Origin: Pegea sp. RAD2-039
Lineage: Eukaryota; Chordata; Thaliacea; Salpida; Salpidae
Reading direction: 5' to 3'
NCBI GenBank assembly: GCA_034620365.1
Contig: JAQGEQ010000186.1
Coordinates: 1,736,001-1,800,000, forward strand
DNA length: 64,000 bases
The notes beneath the pieces were generated by a model. It was not told where the DNA came from. It did no database searches and saw only the letters and a program-made list of their open reading frames with translations. Made by a program: the position numbers and the translations under genes. Below are positions 27,101-40,162 of the stretch, piece by piece (position 1 is the first letter of the stretch; each line of letters opens with the position of its first letter).

Positions 27101-30100
27101 TCATACGCTTTTTTTTAATATTTAAGTTATATAAAAATACGATATTTTGTTCCATTGGGTTACTGTGAAAAATTGAATGTTATTAACTGACATATTTTTC
27201 AATTTTTTCTTACAAATCTTTTTAACTTTTTTATTGATTTATTCACCAACTATTTGACATCAGAGATATAAAAACTTAAAAAGGCTACAGTGAAATTTCT
27301 GTACTTTGATTTAAGTATATTTAATTAAATGAAACATTTTTCAACGTTTTAATTATTATCTTGTACCTGTGTAGTAATATTAACATTAAACACACAAACT
27401 GAAGAAGTTCGTTCTTGAAAAGTTATTAGTTGATTGCTTTGTATTTGTTGTGTATCTTTGTGGATATTGCAAGAGTTAGGAAGGTTCTTCTTGTCAGAAA
27501 AGTAAACAGTGAATTAACGTCTTGTACATCATGTCTAAAAATTATGTGATTAATCTTATACAAAAAGTTAACCGAAAAATTTTAAATCGGTCTTTTTTTA
27601 TAAAATCGTTATTCTAAGCTTTGGCTGTTTGAAAATTTCAAATTTGAACATTTCGCCAACTTCAAAGGTTTTAAATATAAATGTCCGGGCATTTTAAAGC
27701 AAGGTTGTGACGATATTTATCTATAAAAATAGGAAGTTTATTTTTTTAACATTTTTTCTCAATTGCAAATGATTGAAACACATGATACTATAAATACACT
27801 CTCAAGTTATTGTTCTTTTAACTACCTCTTCAACTTTGAATAGCTTTTTAACTTAGCAATTACTCACAATAATTCAATCTGTAAACTTATCTTATACTTA
27901 AACTAAGGATGAACTAGCTAACTGAAATATCGTTTCTCAATGTTTAACAATCGACTTTAACTTTTATGTTTAAACTTGAACATTTTTATAGGCTTTAATA
28001 TCGATAAAACGAAATATAAATTTCAAAAAATGTATCTTTACATTAAAGTTTAACAGTTTAACTTTAGTACTATTTTATACAACTATAATTTTACATTTTA
28101 CAATGAAGCAGATTTTTTATTATCGTTGCTGTGAGAATTTATAAATTCTATTTTTGAATGATGATTGATTGAATTTTAGAATAATTATTGACTTTTAGTT
28201 CTTATTTCTTCATGTTTTATTTTATAATCTTCAGAAAGTACTAGAAAGATAAATTTAATCATACCACTTACAACATGTTGTTAACATGTTCAAATTAATC
28301 AGTTATTAATAATTCTTTGCAGTTTTTATTTCAATTGTTTGACTAAATTTCAAGGTAAATAAAATTTCTAAAATTTATTGCAAAAGAAACTAAACATTTA
28401 TAAATGCTCATTTTTTTTTCAGAATAAAATTATTTAAAAATGCTTTTAGATTAAAACTTGACAGCTAATATATTTTCTAGCCTTACAGCAAGGCTTAGGT
28501 ATACTTTTTTTTCTTATTCTGTTAGCTTCTATTTATTTACTTTTTAGTATCAGTTTAATCAGGATTGCCGTTAGTCATTTTAATTAAGAGGTTTCTCATC
28601 CATCAAACTTTGGCAAGCCTGTCTATTTCTGATTCAACATTTTAAGATTCAAAATGGAATCTAATTAAGTTATAAATACAATTTTTGTAATAGATAATTG
28701 GCAATGATTTCAATAATTCCGGTTTCTACCGTCTATATTTCTGTGAGTTTTGATTACTGTCAACTGAACAGGTTCACGTGAAACAGCATTTACGTATGCC
28801 ATCTCTGCTGCGGGAGTTGTCGTAGCAGTAGCGAGAGCTTGCACAACAGATGATTTGACAATGTGTGGATGCAGTGAGGACGCAAGACCAGATGGACTCA
28901 ATCGTAGATGGGTACCTTTTGTTTCTTGGTTTAAGTAATCTTATCAGCGCTTGAGAATATTTAGAAGCTAAAGAACGCTGCTTTAGTTTTTGAAATATTT
29001 TTAACTGAACTAATCATAAATACTTGGCGAAAACTTAACTGTTTTTCAAATGTCTAGAGCTGGGCAGGATGCGGAGATAATACCGAATTTGCATATGGTT
29101 TCGCGCGTGAGTTCGTAGATGCAAAAGAAAGAGATAATGCGTCTCCAAGGACGAATCGAGAAAGAGCAAGGAAGAAGATGAATTTACATAATAATGAAGC
29201 TGGAAGGATGGTCAGTGTGTTTGATGATATCTATTGTTTAAACATGGTAGGCAATAGAGGTTCGATAGTTGAGAAAACAAAACCAAAAGTTTAAATATTT
29301 ATCAATTACGAAACTTGAATGACTTTTCACTTTATTCATCTCTTTAAAATTCTACTGAATTTGGTAGCGACCCAAAAATTTAAGTTGTTAGTAACAGATG
29401 TTTTACAGATTAAAAGGTTGTCTTCTAAGACATTTTTGGCTAAAGAGTTCAAAATTGATTTAAATTAGCTGTTAGATTTAAAGCAGATGGATTTCGTTTA
29501 AAAGCAGGTGCTAAGAATTAATCAATAAAATTTTTCTTTTTGTTTTTGCTTGATCCAAACGGGATGCAATGCTATCATTTACAAAATTAAAATCGATTTG
29601 AAAGCTTTTCATTTAGATGCTTTTTCAAAATGATCGAACAGTTCTATAAAATTCAAACGAAAAAATAGATAGGAATAGTTATAGTGAAATAAAAATTTGC
29701 GGAACAGAAAAACATTGGCTGTTATTTACATCTTATTTGTCATTCTGCATTCTTATCTCTTTCTTGGCATTTTGTTTTTATAGGTTTTACAATTCCATTT
29801 AAATTTATTTCTTTTATGCTTAGTATTATTTTTCCGAATTGGTATTACTTAAAGCTGAAAGTTTTATTGACAAAGGTAGGCGACTTTTGATATAAAATTA
29901 AAGAGAGACCTTTAAAAAAACGAATTTAGAAGACGCTTCGGTTTACTAAAACTGATTCGCTGAAGATCATTAACGTATCATTGATAAGAGTCCCCTTCTT
30001 ATTTGTTTACTTAATTTAGTATGCTTACTAATTCAAATCATTAGTCATAACAATTTAAATTTAACCTTTTTTTTGTTGTGAGATAGAAGAATAATATAGT

Positions 30101-33100
30101 AAAATACGATTTTTTATATTGAGTAGGGTTTGAAAAATATTTAACGACCAAAAGATAATTTTTCTTTATTTTCATTTATGGACAAAGAATTTTAGCTAAA
30201 GAAACGTTAATTTCAATCTATGTTGAATTTTTGGTTGTGTAAACAAACGCAAACTTATTGAAGTAAGTAAGACAGATGTCAAGAGAAAATGTTTTTATGG
30301 CTTATAACAGATATGTTTAATTAGTTTAAACAATTTAAAAGGAATATGGAACTTACTTTTAAGTTTTTATTCCAAGTTTTAAATTAAAGTTTTAAAAATT
30401 TTAAGCAAATGCTTCCGAAAAACGAATAAATTTCTATCAACTGAAGAGATCATAACAATTTGTAATGATGAATACTTTAATAAATGTTTTTTGTGATTTC
30501 ATTCTTAGCTAAGAACAAAAAATATTTTCTGAGCAATCATCAAATTTTCTTTTAAATTCATGATGCAGTGAAAACCACATTTAGATCAGCGTAAATCTAA
30601 AACCATTTTAGAAAATTTTATTGAAAATAAATAGAAAAAGGAACAAGAAGATAACAGTCAGTGCAAATATGCTGGTCTTTCAGCAATTGATTGTGATTGT
30701 AGCTTGATCTTAAGACCTCTATCTGGTATTTATCAAATTAAAGAAAGAACTTTTCGTTTTAACATCTTGTTGAAATTTCTTATTTAGATCCATAAAAATG
30801 TGTTTAATCACTTTATCATCAACTAATGTAACTCAAAGTTCTAGGAAAAGCTTTAAAACAGTAGCACATACATCAACAAACCTTTGTAAATGCTTCTTTT
30901 ATGATACCTTTTCCAGTTACATATATCAAAGAAAAGGTATGATCTTTTTATAAAACCTTTTCGGGTTTTTTGATGTTATAAGTGAAGAGGAGAAAATTAA
31001 TAAAACTTTAGTAAGAAGTCAATAAATAAAAAATTTACAAATTATTCTTAAACGATGATTCAGAACACTTCTTAATGAGAAATTGCCTCTTTAACATTTC
31101 CGCTTCTAATTCTTCGTACCTGTTTTATTTATCCTAAATTTTTGGTAATTTATTGAAATAGAAATTCTATTTTAAGAACTTTAATAGCTTCATATCAATG
31201 ATGTTGACATATATTATTATCTACAATATTAATTGACAATTAAGCTTCAAGATTACCTAAAATAATTTCGAAAGGTTCTCAAGCAAATACTTATGTATAT
31301 GTTGAATGAAATCTATAAGAAATTCAAATCAGAAATAAAAGCGGAAAGTTATTAAAAATAGAAAAACAAGTGCATTAACTGAATCGATTTTTTCACTTTT
31401 TTATTTATATTTTTACTGTTTAAAATCTTTTTGAGTTAATTACATGAAAATAAAATGCAGACTTTTTTACACAACCTTTAAAATTTTTTTGACAATTTAT
31501 CGATCAAAGTAATACATTTTTGGCTCATGCGATTGTTTTTTATAATCCAAAAAATTGTAATTAGAAAGTTTTTAATTAATCTTTCACAGCCTTCAAGTTT
31601 GCACAACTGATGGTTTAAACTGATTTAACAATTTATTTCTTAAAATCGTTATATTTCCAGGAAATAAAAACTCATTTAAATCATTTTGCCAGTTTTTTTT
31701 TGTTTGTTATGAAAAGAATTTTCTACAAAACAAAAATGATTAGAAAAATTTTAAAATGCCAGCTGCTATAGTTTCCAGCTCATTGGCTATAAGGAAACAA
31801 GTTGTAAAGATTTGTAAATTTATCTTAATTTGTGTGTTACTGTGAAAAGAAAACCAAGAAAAATAAACTTTAAAAATTTCAAGAATTCTAAACAGTTATT
31901 TTTTGCTATTTTTCTTCATTTGGTTTCTGGTTGGAAATTAGAAAGAAGCCAAAATGAACTGTAAGGTAGTTAAGCTATAAAAACATCTTTAAAGTTTAGA
32001 AGATGAGATACGGATTCAGTAAGATGAGTCATTGCAAACAGACTGATTACTTGATCATCATCTTTCTCCCGACTCCATCTTGAACATAAGAAGATTTTAT
32101 TTGTTGAAAAATTGAACAAAAAGCTTTGTAATAAAAATGAAATCAAAAATTTAGTTTTAATGGAAAAAGTTTTTTATTCAAATTTGATCTTCTATTTTTT
32201 TTTATCTTTGTTTTACTCATGCAAAAGTAATTTGATAAAAGAAAAAAATGATTTTTTAGCCTTAGTCTTAACATTTTTAATTTATACATTTATTTTATAC
32301 AAAGCAGAATTAGAATCGTTTTCTGATTTTAGTAAATAATAAAATCAATGAAAATTTCAGGGCAAAATATTAATAAGCTTTTATCTTAATAAGATTACTG
32401 AGTAACATTAAGTAACAACTTTTATCATAACCACAACAAGTATTAAGTATTATATAAATGCTTAAAATAGAAATATTTCGTTTGTGGCTTCAATTTTTAT
32501 TGGTCGCAGTTTTAAAGTATAATTAAACAGAAAATTGTTGCATAAAAAACCTCAATAGGTCTTGAACTTCAAAGAGAAAATAAGCTAAATTACACTTGAA
32601 AAAATCTGTTGCAAAATTTAATAAAAGTAGAAAAATAATTTAAATAAATTGCTTGAAATAGGTCGCATAAGTTAACATTGAAATAAGATCTTTTAAATGA
32701 ACAAATTGTTTGTTTCAGTAAAATAATTCTTATATAACTCAGTCGCACGAGATAGAGTTTTATGATTGTGGAAGTGAAAGATTTGAAGACTCTTTCTCGT
32801 TTGAAAACTAAAATTTTAATCTCATTTTTCGCTGTTGTTTTCTTAGCGAGTCATCATAGCTAGTTTGAATCTCTTTAAGTTTTTGTCTGAAACTTTTCAG
32901 AGTAGATTTTGATCTTTTTCACACAAATTACCTCTAATTTCAAATTGAAACAATTTAAGAATTTTCAAAGAACAAATTAAAATGAAATCAGTTTCAAGTA
33001 GAACTTTTTTTGAAAACAATTTATTAATCAGTTTGTGCCAAATTTAATATCGACCATTTTTTCACAGGTTGCGATACATGCTTCACAGCCAACCTGTAAG

Positions 33101-33526
33101 TGTCATGGGACTTCAGGCTCTTGTAATCTAAAGACTTGTTGGATGGAAATCCCAAAGTTTGAAAGGATTGGAGATGCGCTAAAAAAGCGATATAATGATG
33201 CGATTGAAGTATCTTATGTTCGACGCGGGGATCGTTTCCGAGAAAGAGTTCATGGAAAAACCATTGAGCGAAAAAATCTTGTTTTTCTGGAGTCATCACC
33301 AGACTACTGTAGAAAGAACAACCGAATGGGAATCAAAGGAACTGGTGGTCGTGAATGCCAGATAGATTCTTATGGAGCTGATAGTTGTAGTACAATGTGT
33401 TGCGGCAGAGGATACAGTAGTGCTGAAGATGTTATCGAACAAGAATGTAATTGTAAGTTTACTTGGTGTTGCTCAGTTGAATGTGATACGTGTAGAAGTA
33501 TTGTTACAAAGCACACATGTTCCTGA
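24105..33526 (+). CDS. Wnt5: Wnt5-like secreted signalling ligand, complete, 5 exons, 360 aa
   Basis: Exons 24105-24196, 25207-25445, 28772-28911, 29058-29210, 33068-33526; phases agree and introns obey GT..AG. Wnts are secreted cysteine-rich glycoproteins that bind Frizzled and Ror/Ryk receptors. Residues 1-28 form a signal peptide. Then come WWSL, the sequon-bearing block [14 protein letters not shown], and [30 protein letters not shown] and [19 protein letters not shown] carries the presumed palmitoleoylated Ser224. A complete Cys-rich C-terminus ([19 protein letters not shown]) follows, ending at the usual final Cys. The [13 protein letters not shown] and FVDA blocks match Wnt5 better than other subfamilies by memory; a tree would be needed to exclude a relative. 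Length is typical of the family. Introns 2 and 4 exceed 3 kb; intron 3 is 146 nt. Confidence 0.93.
25446..28771 (+). other. Wnt5 intron 2, no nested gene seen
   Basis: 3.3 kb of AT-rich sequence between well-supported splice sites (CAATAG|GTAATT and TGAACAG|GTTCAC). No nested ORF of weight or repeat was found. Confidence 0.6.
29211..33067 (+). other. Wnt5 intron 4, no nested gene seen
   Basis: 3.9 kb between donor ATG|GTCAGT and acceptor TTTTTTCACAG|GTTGCG. Only short AT-driven frames are present, such as the 75-codon frame near 32112, which is Lys/Phe-rich and has no homology I recognise. Confidence 0.6.
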
Positions 33527-33605
33527 TTTTATGTTTCTATCTTCCATTCAAATGAAAAAGTCTCAAACTAGCCTCTAGAAGATGTTGGAAGTTGTGAAGT
33601 CATAA

Positions 33606-33622
33606 AGAGCAATAAAAGCTCT
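33606..33622 (+). terminator. Poly(A) signal of Wnt5 in a hairpin loop
   Basis: AATAAA at 33611-33616 lies 85 nt after the Wnt5 stop codon. It is the loop of a perfect 5-bp inverted repeat AGAGC/GCTCT. A second small inverted repeat (GAGA..TCTC, about 33627-33640) follows. It is the first AATAAA after the stop. Confidence 0.6.
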
Positions 33623-33659
33623 GATTGAGATTAAAGTCTCGACTTTTTTGCTTGTAAAT

Positions 33660-34700
33660 TTTTTTCTAGCATTTTACAATCAATCGTGGAGAAAAAGTGA
33701 ACTTTGTTGCTATTTTCTATTTCGATTTTTAAGTAGAATTTTTTTATATTTATATTAATATTTTACTGAAAATTAAATCGAAATTTTTCTCCTAATATCC
33801 AAAAGCCTCTTAGACAAAGTCTGAATATTTCAAGTATCTTCAAATTGATAAAGAGTTTCAGTTCATTCATAATTTTACAAGCAGGTTATTTGAGATTTAT
33901 TTTGGTTTATTCTTAAATTTCTGGTTTTTTGTCGATGTCTTTTTTCTTCTTTTTTTCATTTTTCCAAATTATTTTTGGTTTATCACATTTTTGTTCTCTA
34001 CTATTCTATTAAGCCGAGTAATAAAAATTTTTGTCAGATTTCGTCTTTCATTATAAACTGTAGAGAGTTTGGAAAATTTTGAATTAATCCACCAGAAAAA
34101 TTAAACTGTTTATCTTGTTATTTATGGTGTTATTTGATTTAATCCTTTTATATATTTAAAAAACATCAATCAATAATACCAAAAGTTGCTTATGATCAAA
34201 TTTATTTTACAAATAACGTTAACATTTCCCATGACTCTTCTAACTTTTCTGTGACAATGACTTGAAAAGAATTGATGAAAGTAAATGAACTTCCAGATAA
34301 GTAACTGTTTTATGTTTAAATCATAATCTCGTTTATTTTAGTAATTTGATAGTTTACAAAAACAGAAAAGATATATTCAATTTTGAAGCTACGTTTTGAC
34401 AAAAAGAGGAAGAAATATATCAAATGTCTATCTCTAATTTCTGGTTTATTAGAAAGTAATAGATCTTAACTTTGATTATCAAAAGATTTGATAAAAAAAT
34501 ATAAAATGATTTTAATTTTACTTCATTTCAAAATTTTAAAATGAAACAAAACTGATTTTAAGTTTCTTAGACTTCATAATGATTCTTTTGGTTTGAACCA
34601 AAATGTTTAATAATTAGAACTTTTAGTTTTAAGTATCAAAAACAACAGTATTCGGTAAAAGACGTCACTTACACAACGCTTTTTACGTCTTTTTGATGAA
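33660..34700. other. Intergenic sequence downstream of Wnt5
   Basis: AT-rich, with T-rich tracts near 33720 and 33930 and no gene recognised. A GACGTCAC motif sits at about 34660, just before the small ORF described next. Confidence 0.4.
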
Positions 34701-34717
34701 AATATCTTTATTGAGAT

Positions 34718-34945
34718 ATGACAAAAATAGATAAAAGTCTTCCTCCTAAAGATCAAATGATGTCTGCAAACAAAGAGGCCAGTTTGATTAAAAAGCTATT
34801 TGGTCGGAATATAAGTCGTTGTGACATCAACGGCAGTCACGTACAAAAACGGAAGGATACAGATTGGACTTTTATCTGTAAAAATGACGAAACTATGAGA
34901 AAACCACGAAACAAGTTAGATATACAAATGGCAGCACCTGAATAA
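34718..34945 (+). CDS. Small unrecognised ORF, 75 aa (candidate)
   Basis: An ATG-started frame of 75 codons with varied, non-AT-driven codon use in an otherwise AT-rich area. The product is Lys/Asp-rich, hydrophilic, without a signal peptide or membrane segment; two Cys are present. An AATAAA lies about 105 nt beyond the stop. No family was recognised. It could be a small gene, the last exon of a spliced gene, or chance; transcript data would decide. Confidence 0.3.
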   Translation: MTKIDKSLPPKDQMMSANKEASLIKKLFGRNISRCDINGSHVQKRKDTDWTFICKNDETMRKPRNKLDIQMAAPE

Positions 34946-37900
34946 ATTACTTCAATTCCATCTAACTATTCTACAACCTGTTTATATACCTGATGACATC
35001 ATTTGGTTAACCACTTGACTAACTTGACAAAATTATTTTTAACATTTTGTAAATAAATTTATTTTAAAACTTTGCAGATATATGAGCTTTATAGAAGATG
35101 TGTTGATTCGAGTTTATGAGAATTAGATTGATATATTTGTTCTCTATTTGATTTGTAAAAAAATATTTTGAGTTTCAACCAGCTTGTTTCTTTATTAAAC
35201 GGATTTTGTTATTCAACTTTTGTAGATTTAACCAGGCCAAAAAATTCAAAGGAAATAGCAAAAAAGTTACCAATCTGTTAATTTTGAGATTATCGTCTAA
35301 ATAATCATTAACAGGATTAAGTTTCATCAATCTGATACTCTAATAATATTTTTATTTAATGAAATTATTTCTCGAAATTAAATCTGAAAAATAACTTCAC
35401 ATAAAAACATATTTTGAACAACTGTTATTCTGATTAAAATTACTTGTTGAAAACATTGCAAGAACTAATCTCATGTACAATCATAAAAAATACTTCAGCA
35501 TAACTTCATCTTTAAAAAAGAATTTAGACAGCCGATCAAAATTTAACGAAGTTTTTATTTGTAAATATTTTAATAACACCTAATTTATTATACTCTGTAA
35601 ATCAAAATCATTGAAAAATATTTTCTAAATTCAAAAAAAGTACATTTATAACTTTCTTCTGAAACAAAACAAAAGAAGTTAAGGGTCTTTAAATATCACC
35701 AATCATAGTCAAAAAAAGTAAATATATTATCAAGCAGCAAAAGTTGTTATAATTGGCATGATTGGAAGAATTGGTATTATTTTGCTAAGCAACTTTAGGA
35801 AATTTATTTTAAGTGGTTGGACCACCCAGTTTGATCGAGTATTTCGACTGCTTTGGGTGGCAAGAAGTTCAAACAGTCAAAAAACCCCAGAAAAAGAAGT
35901 AATAGGAACAGAGGCAATTATGTTTAAATTTCAGGTTTAACTAAAAACACAGTTTTTGTGTCAAGTAAGTTTTAATTCATTGAGATAAATTTATAAATGA
36001 AAATATTAAATTTTCAGCAACTTAGAGAACTTTTTCAAAATATATTAGATTTAATAACAATAACTATTTGATAATAATTTTACTGCAATAAAGGTAATTT
36101 ATATATAATATATATTATCGAATAATTTTGAAAGATATTCAAAATACTTAGCTTAGTCACTAAGAGAACAGATAGAATTCAATTTGTGAGTGTAATTCTC
36201 AGGTATCTTCTAAAATAAATCTTTTTACTTTTCTAGATCAAAGTATTTACTAAAAACATTGTTCATTTACTTTTTTAAATCTAGTGTTTTCAAAAAGATT
36301 CTCATAACACCAGTCGACCTGCATAACTTTCTGTTCAGTTAATATCTAAGATTATATCGGATCTATTTCAAAAATTTCGAAATTATGGCTTTTTGCTGAC
36401 ACCAGAAAAAAATGGCAAATATTAATTAATGAGAAAACTTTTCTTAAATTTCTATTTTATCTTAGTTATTTATATCGATGGTTTATAGCTTTGCATATCC
36501 TGGTATTCAACATCGTTTTTGTGTTGAAATTTATGAGATTTAAAAGTCAACATTTTTCAACAATAGAAATATGTTTCTTACAAAAAACAATAAAATAAAA
36601 ATATAGAAAATTGGTTGGTAATTTTTCTTATTTTGTGAATGAATCAATTATAAGTATATTTTTGAGACCTAAAAATCTCTCATCTATACATCTTTTAAAA
36701 TAGCCATTTTTAAATAAAGCTTTTACCTGAATATTAAGTATTGAATCTGTTGTCTTGCCTATGATTTTTAATTAGGCTTATTTAAATCACATTCATTATA
36801 ATAGTTGATTGACAAGTTTAACAATTCCATTTTTAATTAAATTGCATAATAAGGGATATTACGAATAGGAAATATTTCCTATTTTTCAAACCAGCGAATA
36901 TTGTTTAGAGATAACATAATATTTCGAATATAATTAATATAATAAATTTTAAATTGAGTTAAGATATGAATAGTTCATTTTCAACAATACTTTATTGAAA
37001 ATTGTTTATCAGATCAAAACTTTCTTCATTTTATTTATAACTTGTAACAAAAGAATTGTTGATTCGAAAATATTTTAAATTATATAAAGATCTTCATAGG
37101 CAACCAGCATATATGAAACGGTTAATTTTCTTTAAGGTTTTTTACTGTAAGTAAATTATTTATCGTTTCTTTAGCTTATATAATACGGATTGAAACTTAA
37201 TTCACATCCATGGTTACCTAGTTTCAAAACTCAAATATTTTAACTAAAAAAGATGACGTCAATTATTTGCTCTTCAACTAAGTTCTATATTCTAGAAGTT
37301 GATGTATTTTGAGCTGTCGATTTTGACAGTCAGCCTTAAACCAAAATGCAAACATTTTAAATCGTCAGTCACTCTTTACAATGCAAATCTAGATGACTTT
37401 TAAAAGCTTTGACCGGAAATTTTTAAGAATGACTTCTTAAACTATGTCAGAGCAATTTTATGGGGCTTTTAATATACCCTTGGCATAATGCGTTTGAATG
37501 AATTTAATTCTGTTTTAGTTTAGTATTTTAAAAGCTGTTGAAGTATCTTTAGTACTCCATTAAATAGATTTGAATTTTTCATGACATTACAAAAGAAAAT
37601 TTCAGCTGCCTTTGATGACTAATTCTATAGAATGAGTTGTGATCTTATATTTGATTAGAATCTTATAAAAAATTGACTGATGGTTTTAAGCTAGTAATCA
37701 AAAGTAACAAAATGGTTAGTATTTAAAAAAACTCTAACAATTAAAAATGAATGTTAAATGTATTACTGATGGTGCAAACATTATTTTTATACTACTTTCA
37801 AATGAAATGATGCAATTGTGCTTAATGTATAAAAGGCATAGAGTAAAACAATAGAAGTAACTAACAAATGAAGCTTTACTTTTATTACATACAGCAACTA

Positions 37901-39125
37901 AAAGCTAGAAACTATTGATTATCAACGATTTTAGTATAGAAAAATAAGTTGTTTTTCTAAGCTCGTTAAAAGATAGTATATTAATTGGTTTACTTATACT
38001 TTCTATCAAAACAATGTTTAGTCAGTTTTGTTTACACTCTAACTTAAAAAGTTAAGCTCACAAAAATGTACAAAATGCAGATAAAATTTAAACATTACTT
38101 AAGATTTAGTATAATAAAAGAATTATAAAACTACCAGACACAATTTTAAAGCAACTTTAAGTTAATCTTTTAATACTACATCTAAAGTAAGATTTCAAAA
38201 TGATATATTTCTAACATTCTATCTATAAATGATAGAAACTTAGCTATAAATAAACTTTAGAAAATTAAACAAATTTTAAGTGTTCATTATTTTTATCAAG
38301 AAACAACTGATTGAACATTAAAGCTACATTTCAAACGAGTTTGATTTTAGATCGTCAAAGATTATTCATTAGAAAACTAAAGCATTAAAAGCTTGAGCAA
38401 ATTTGAAACAAGTATCAATTGTAGTTTTGAAAAACAACGTTAAGCCAAAGCTGGTAAAGCTCAATTGTGTTGATAAAAACTTAAGACCGCTTTAATTTAG
38501 CAAGATTGTTCTATTATCATTTCATTTTAAAAAATCTAGAGACTATTTGTTTGAATAAAAATCAGATAAAGTTTTCCTAATAAAGTTAGATTAGCAATTT
38601 TCACAGTAGATACATTTTTTAATGTTTCAATTTTTTTATTTTATAATCTTTAAAAATAGTTGTTTACTTACTTTGTGTTGACTAGTTGAAGACTTATATT
38701 GTATTCTTGTACAATTAAACGTTTATTTTTTTTCTAAAACTTTTTAAAATCTGATAATAAACTATTTTTATGTATAAATCAAATTTTATCGTTTATATTT
38801 TTAACAATATTATAAATATTTTTTGATTTTTATATTTACCTTTCTCAGCTTAAAAACTGACTAAAGCAAGTCAGAATGGTTTATTGCTCTATCGTCTAAC
38901 TACAAGTAAATTTTAGTTGTTTATTTCTAAATCTAGTTTACATATTTCGATTCCATTTATCATTTCACAATTCTTATATCTGACAATTTTGTAGAACATA
39001 AAATTTTAGGAATGCCAGGGTGACTGATTTGAAGTCAACCTTGTTAAAATATATAAAAATCGTCTCCAGACTACTAGAAAGATTTTCAAGATCTTGTTGT
39101 AGAAGTTGAATCTCTTACAGCTCCT
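34946..39125. other. Intergenic AT-rich DNA
   Basis: About 4 kb without a supportable gene. A 60-codon frame at 35758-35940 and many AT-rich frames were inspected and not accepted. The right part approaches the 3' end of the minus-strand ERC gene and may include its untranslated region. Confidence 0.4.
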
Positions 39126-39299
39126 ACTAAAGATTACTTTTTAAAAATTTACCAAAATTTTGCGCTAATAATATTAGGGCCTGCTTCGGCCAAGAACGGT
39201 CATGCATATATATACCAGGACATAAATTATGAAGATCTAGTTGTTGCTCATTCAAGAGGATTTCACACCAACTAGGTGTGCAGCAAAACAAACGAAACG

Positions 39300-39592
39300 A
39301 TGCAGCTTCGCCCAGCTGACGTCGCAGGAGCTTCCAGAAAGACACAGAGTTCAGTGACAAACACGGCTCCAACTCCGACTTTAAATTCGGAGTTTTTCGT
39401 CTTCTAGAAATATTGTCATTAACCAGACTCACAGGGCCCTTCTACCCGGGTTTTTATGGACTTTTCCGTCGATAGTCACTTTTTCGTCAAAAGTATGTGT
39501 CCACCTGTGCTTGAACCCGGTACCACACGCCTGATAAACGAGGATGGTAACCACTACAAGATGGACAATTACCCTTAGACGATTTCATCTTA
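39300..39592 (-). repeat. tRNA-derived SINE, copy 1
   Basis: On the minus strand the element begins with a tRNA-like head: an A-box-like TTGTAGTGGTTACCATCCT (complement of 39541-39559) and a B-box-like CCGGGTTCAAGCAC (complement of 39507-39520). The body that follows, including the complement of TAACCAGACT.ACAGGGCC.TTCTACC.GGGT, recurs near 56.9 kb. The area is far richer in GC than its surroundings. Similarity continues toward about 39340 but fades, so the 3' end is uncertain. It lies downstream of the ERC stop codon on the same strand. Confidence 0.65.
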
Positions 39593-40138
39593 GTTTAGAT
39601 ACAAGCTTCTAATTATACAAAAATCTAACTTAGACTGACCAGCGACCACTAAAAATCTCAAATTGTAAAAAATGATTTTTTAATATTTTATTAAAGATGT
39701 GATGGCTGAAGAAGTTGAAGGAATGAAAAAGAATTGGATAAATTTTAAACATGATGCCAAATAATTAAATTCTTAAAAACTAACAAAGAATTAAAAAATA
39801 GATTAAAATTTAATGTACCACTATAATTTTGTAGGTGGCAGTAAACTGCAGGTTTAAGGTATCGTAATAATATAGAAGACACAAAAGCTCAACAAGTGTC
39901 TTTAAGTAGCAAGTGACCAGGCTTAAGAGTCAAATAATTGCAAAAAAGAAAAAAAACTGCAAAAAAAAGAAGAAGAAAAACCGCAGTTTTGATGAACCTC
40001 AGAAAGTCGGATTTATCTTCAAATGTTTTAACTAAAATGTTTTTTTATAATATAAATCAAAATCTCAAATATTTAACTAATCAAGCAAAACGTTCTTAAA
40101 AGTCTGTTATTTGAGAAGAGTTTTTTCAACGATCTTTT

Positions 40139-40162
40139 TCAAGCCCAAATTCCTTCATCTTC
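40139..40162 (-). CDS. ERC: ERC last coding exon (24 nt): GIWA PDZ-binding tail
   Basis: Acceptor TTCTTTAG precedes GAA GAT GAA GGA ATT TGG GCT TGA, giving EDEGIWA and stop. The donor of the preceding exon is CTTCAA|GTCAGT at 40399. If that 236-nt intron is retained, the protein instead ends VSFVQVNF and lacks the RIM-binding tail, similar in effect to vertebrate ELKS forms without GIWA. Confidence 0.85.
   Translation of the reverse strand, partial: EDEGIWA

Noticed and set aside
33024..33299. 91-codon minus-strand frame across Wnt5 exon 5
   Set aside because: Antisense shadow of a well-supported coding exon with no homology of its own.
33372..33578. Plus-strand 68-codon frame overlapping Wnt5 exon 5
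   Set aside because: Same sequence as the Wnt5 Cys-rich C-terminus read in a wrong frame.
35758..35940. 60-codon plus-strand frame with a CCACCCA/TGGGTGG inverted repeat
   Set aside because: Short stem, no homology, no splice or promoter support.
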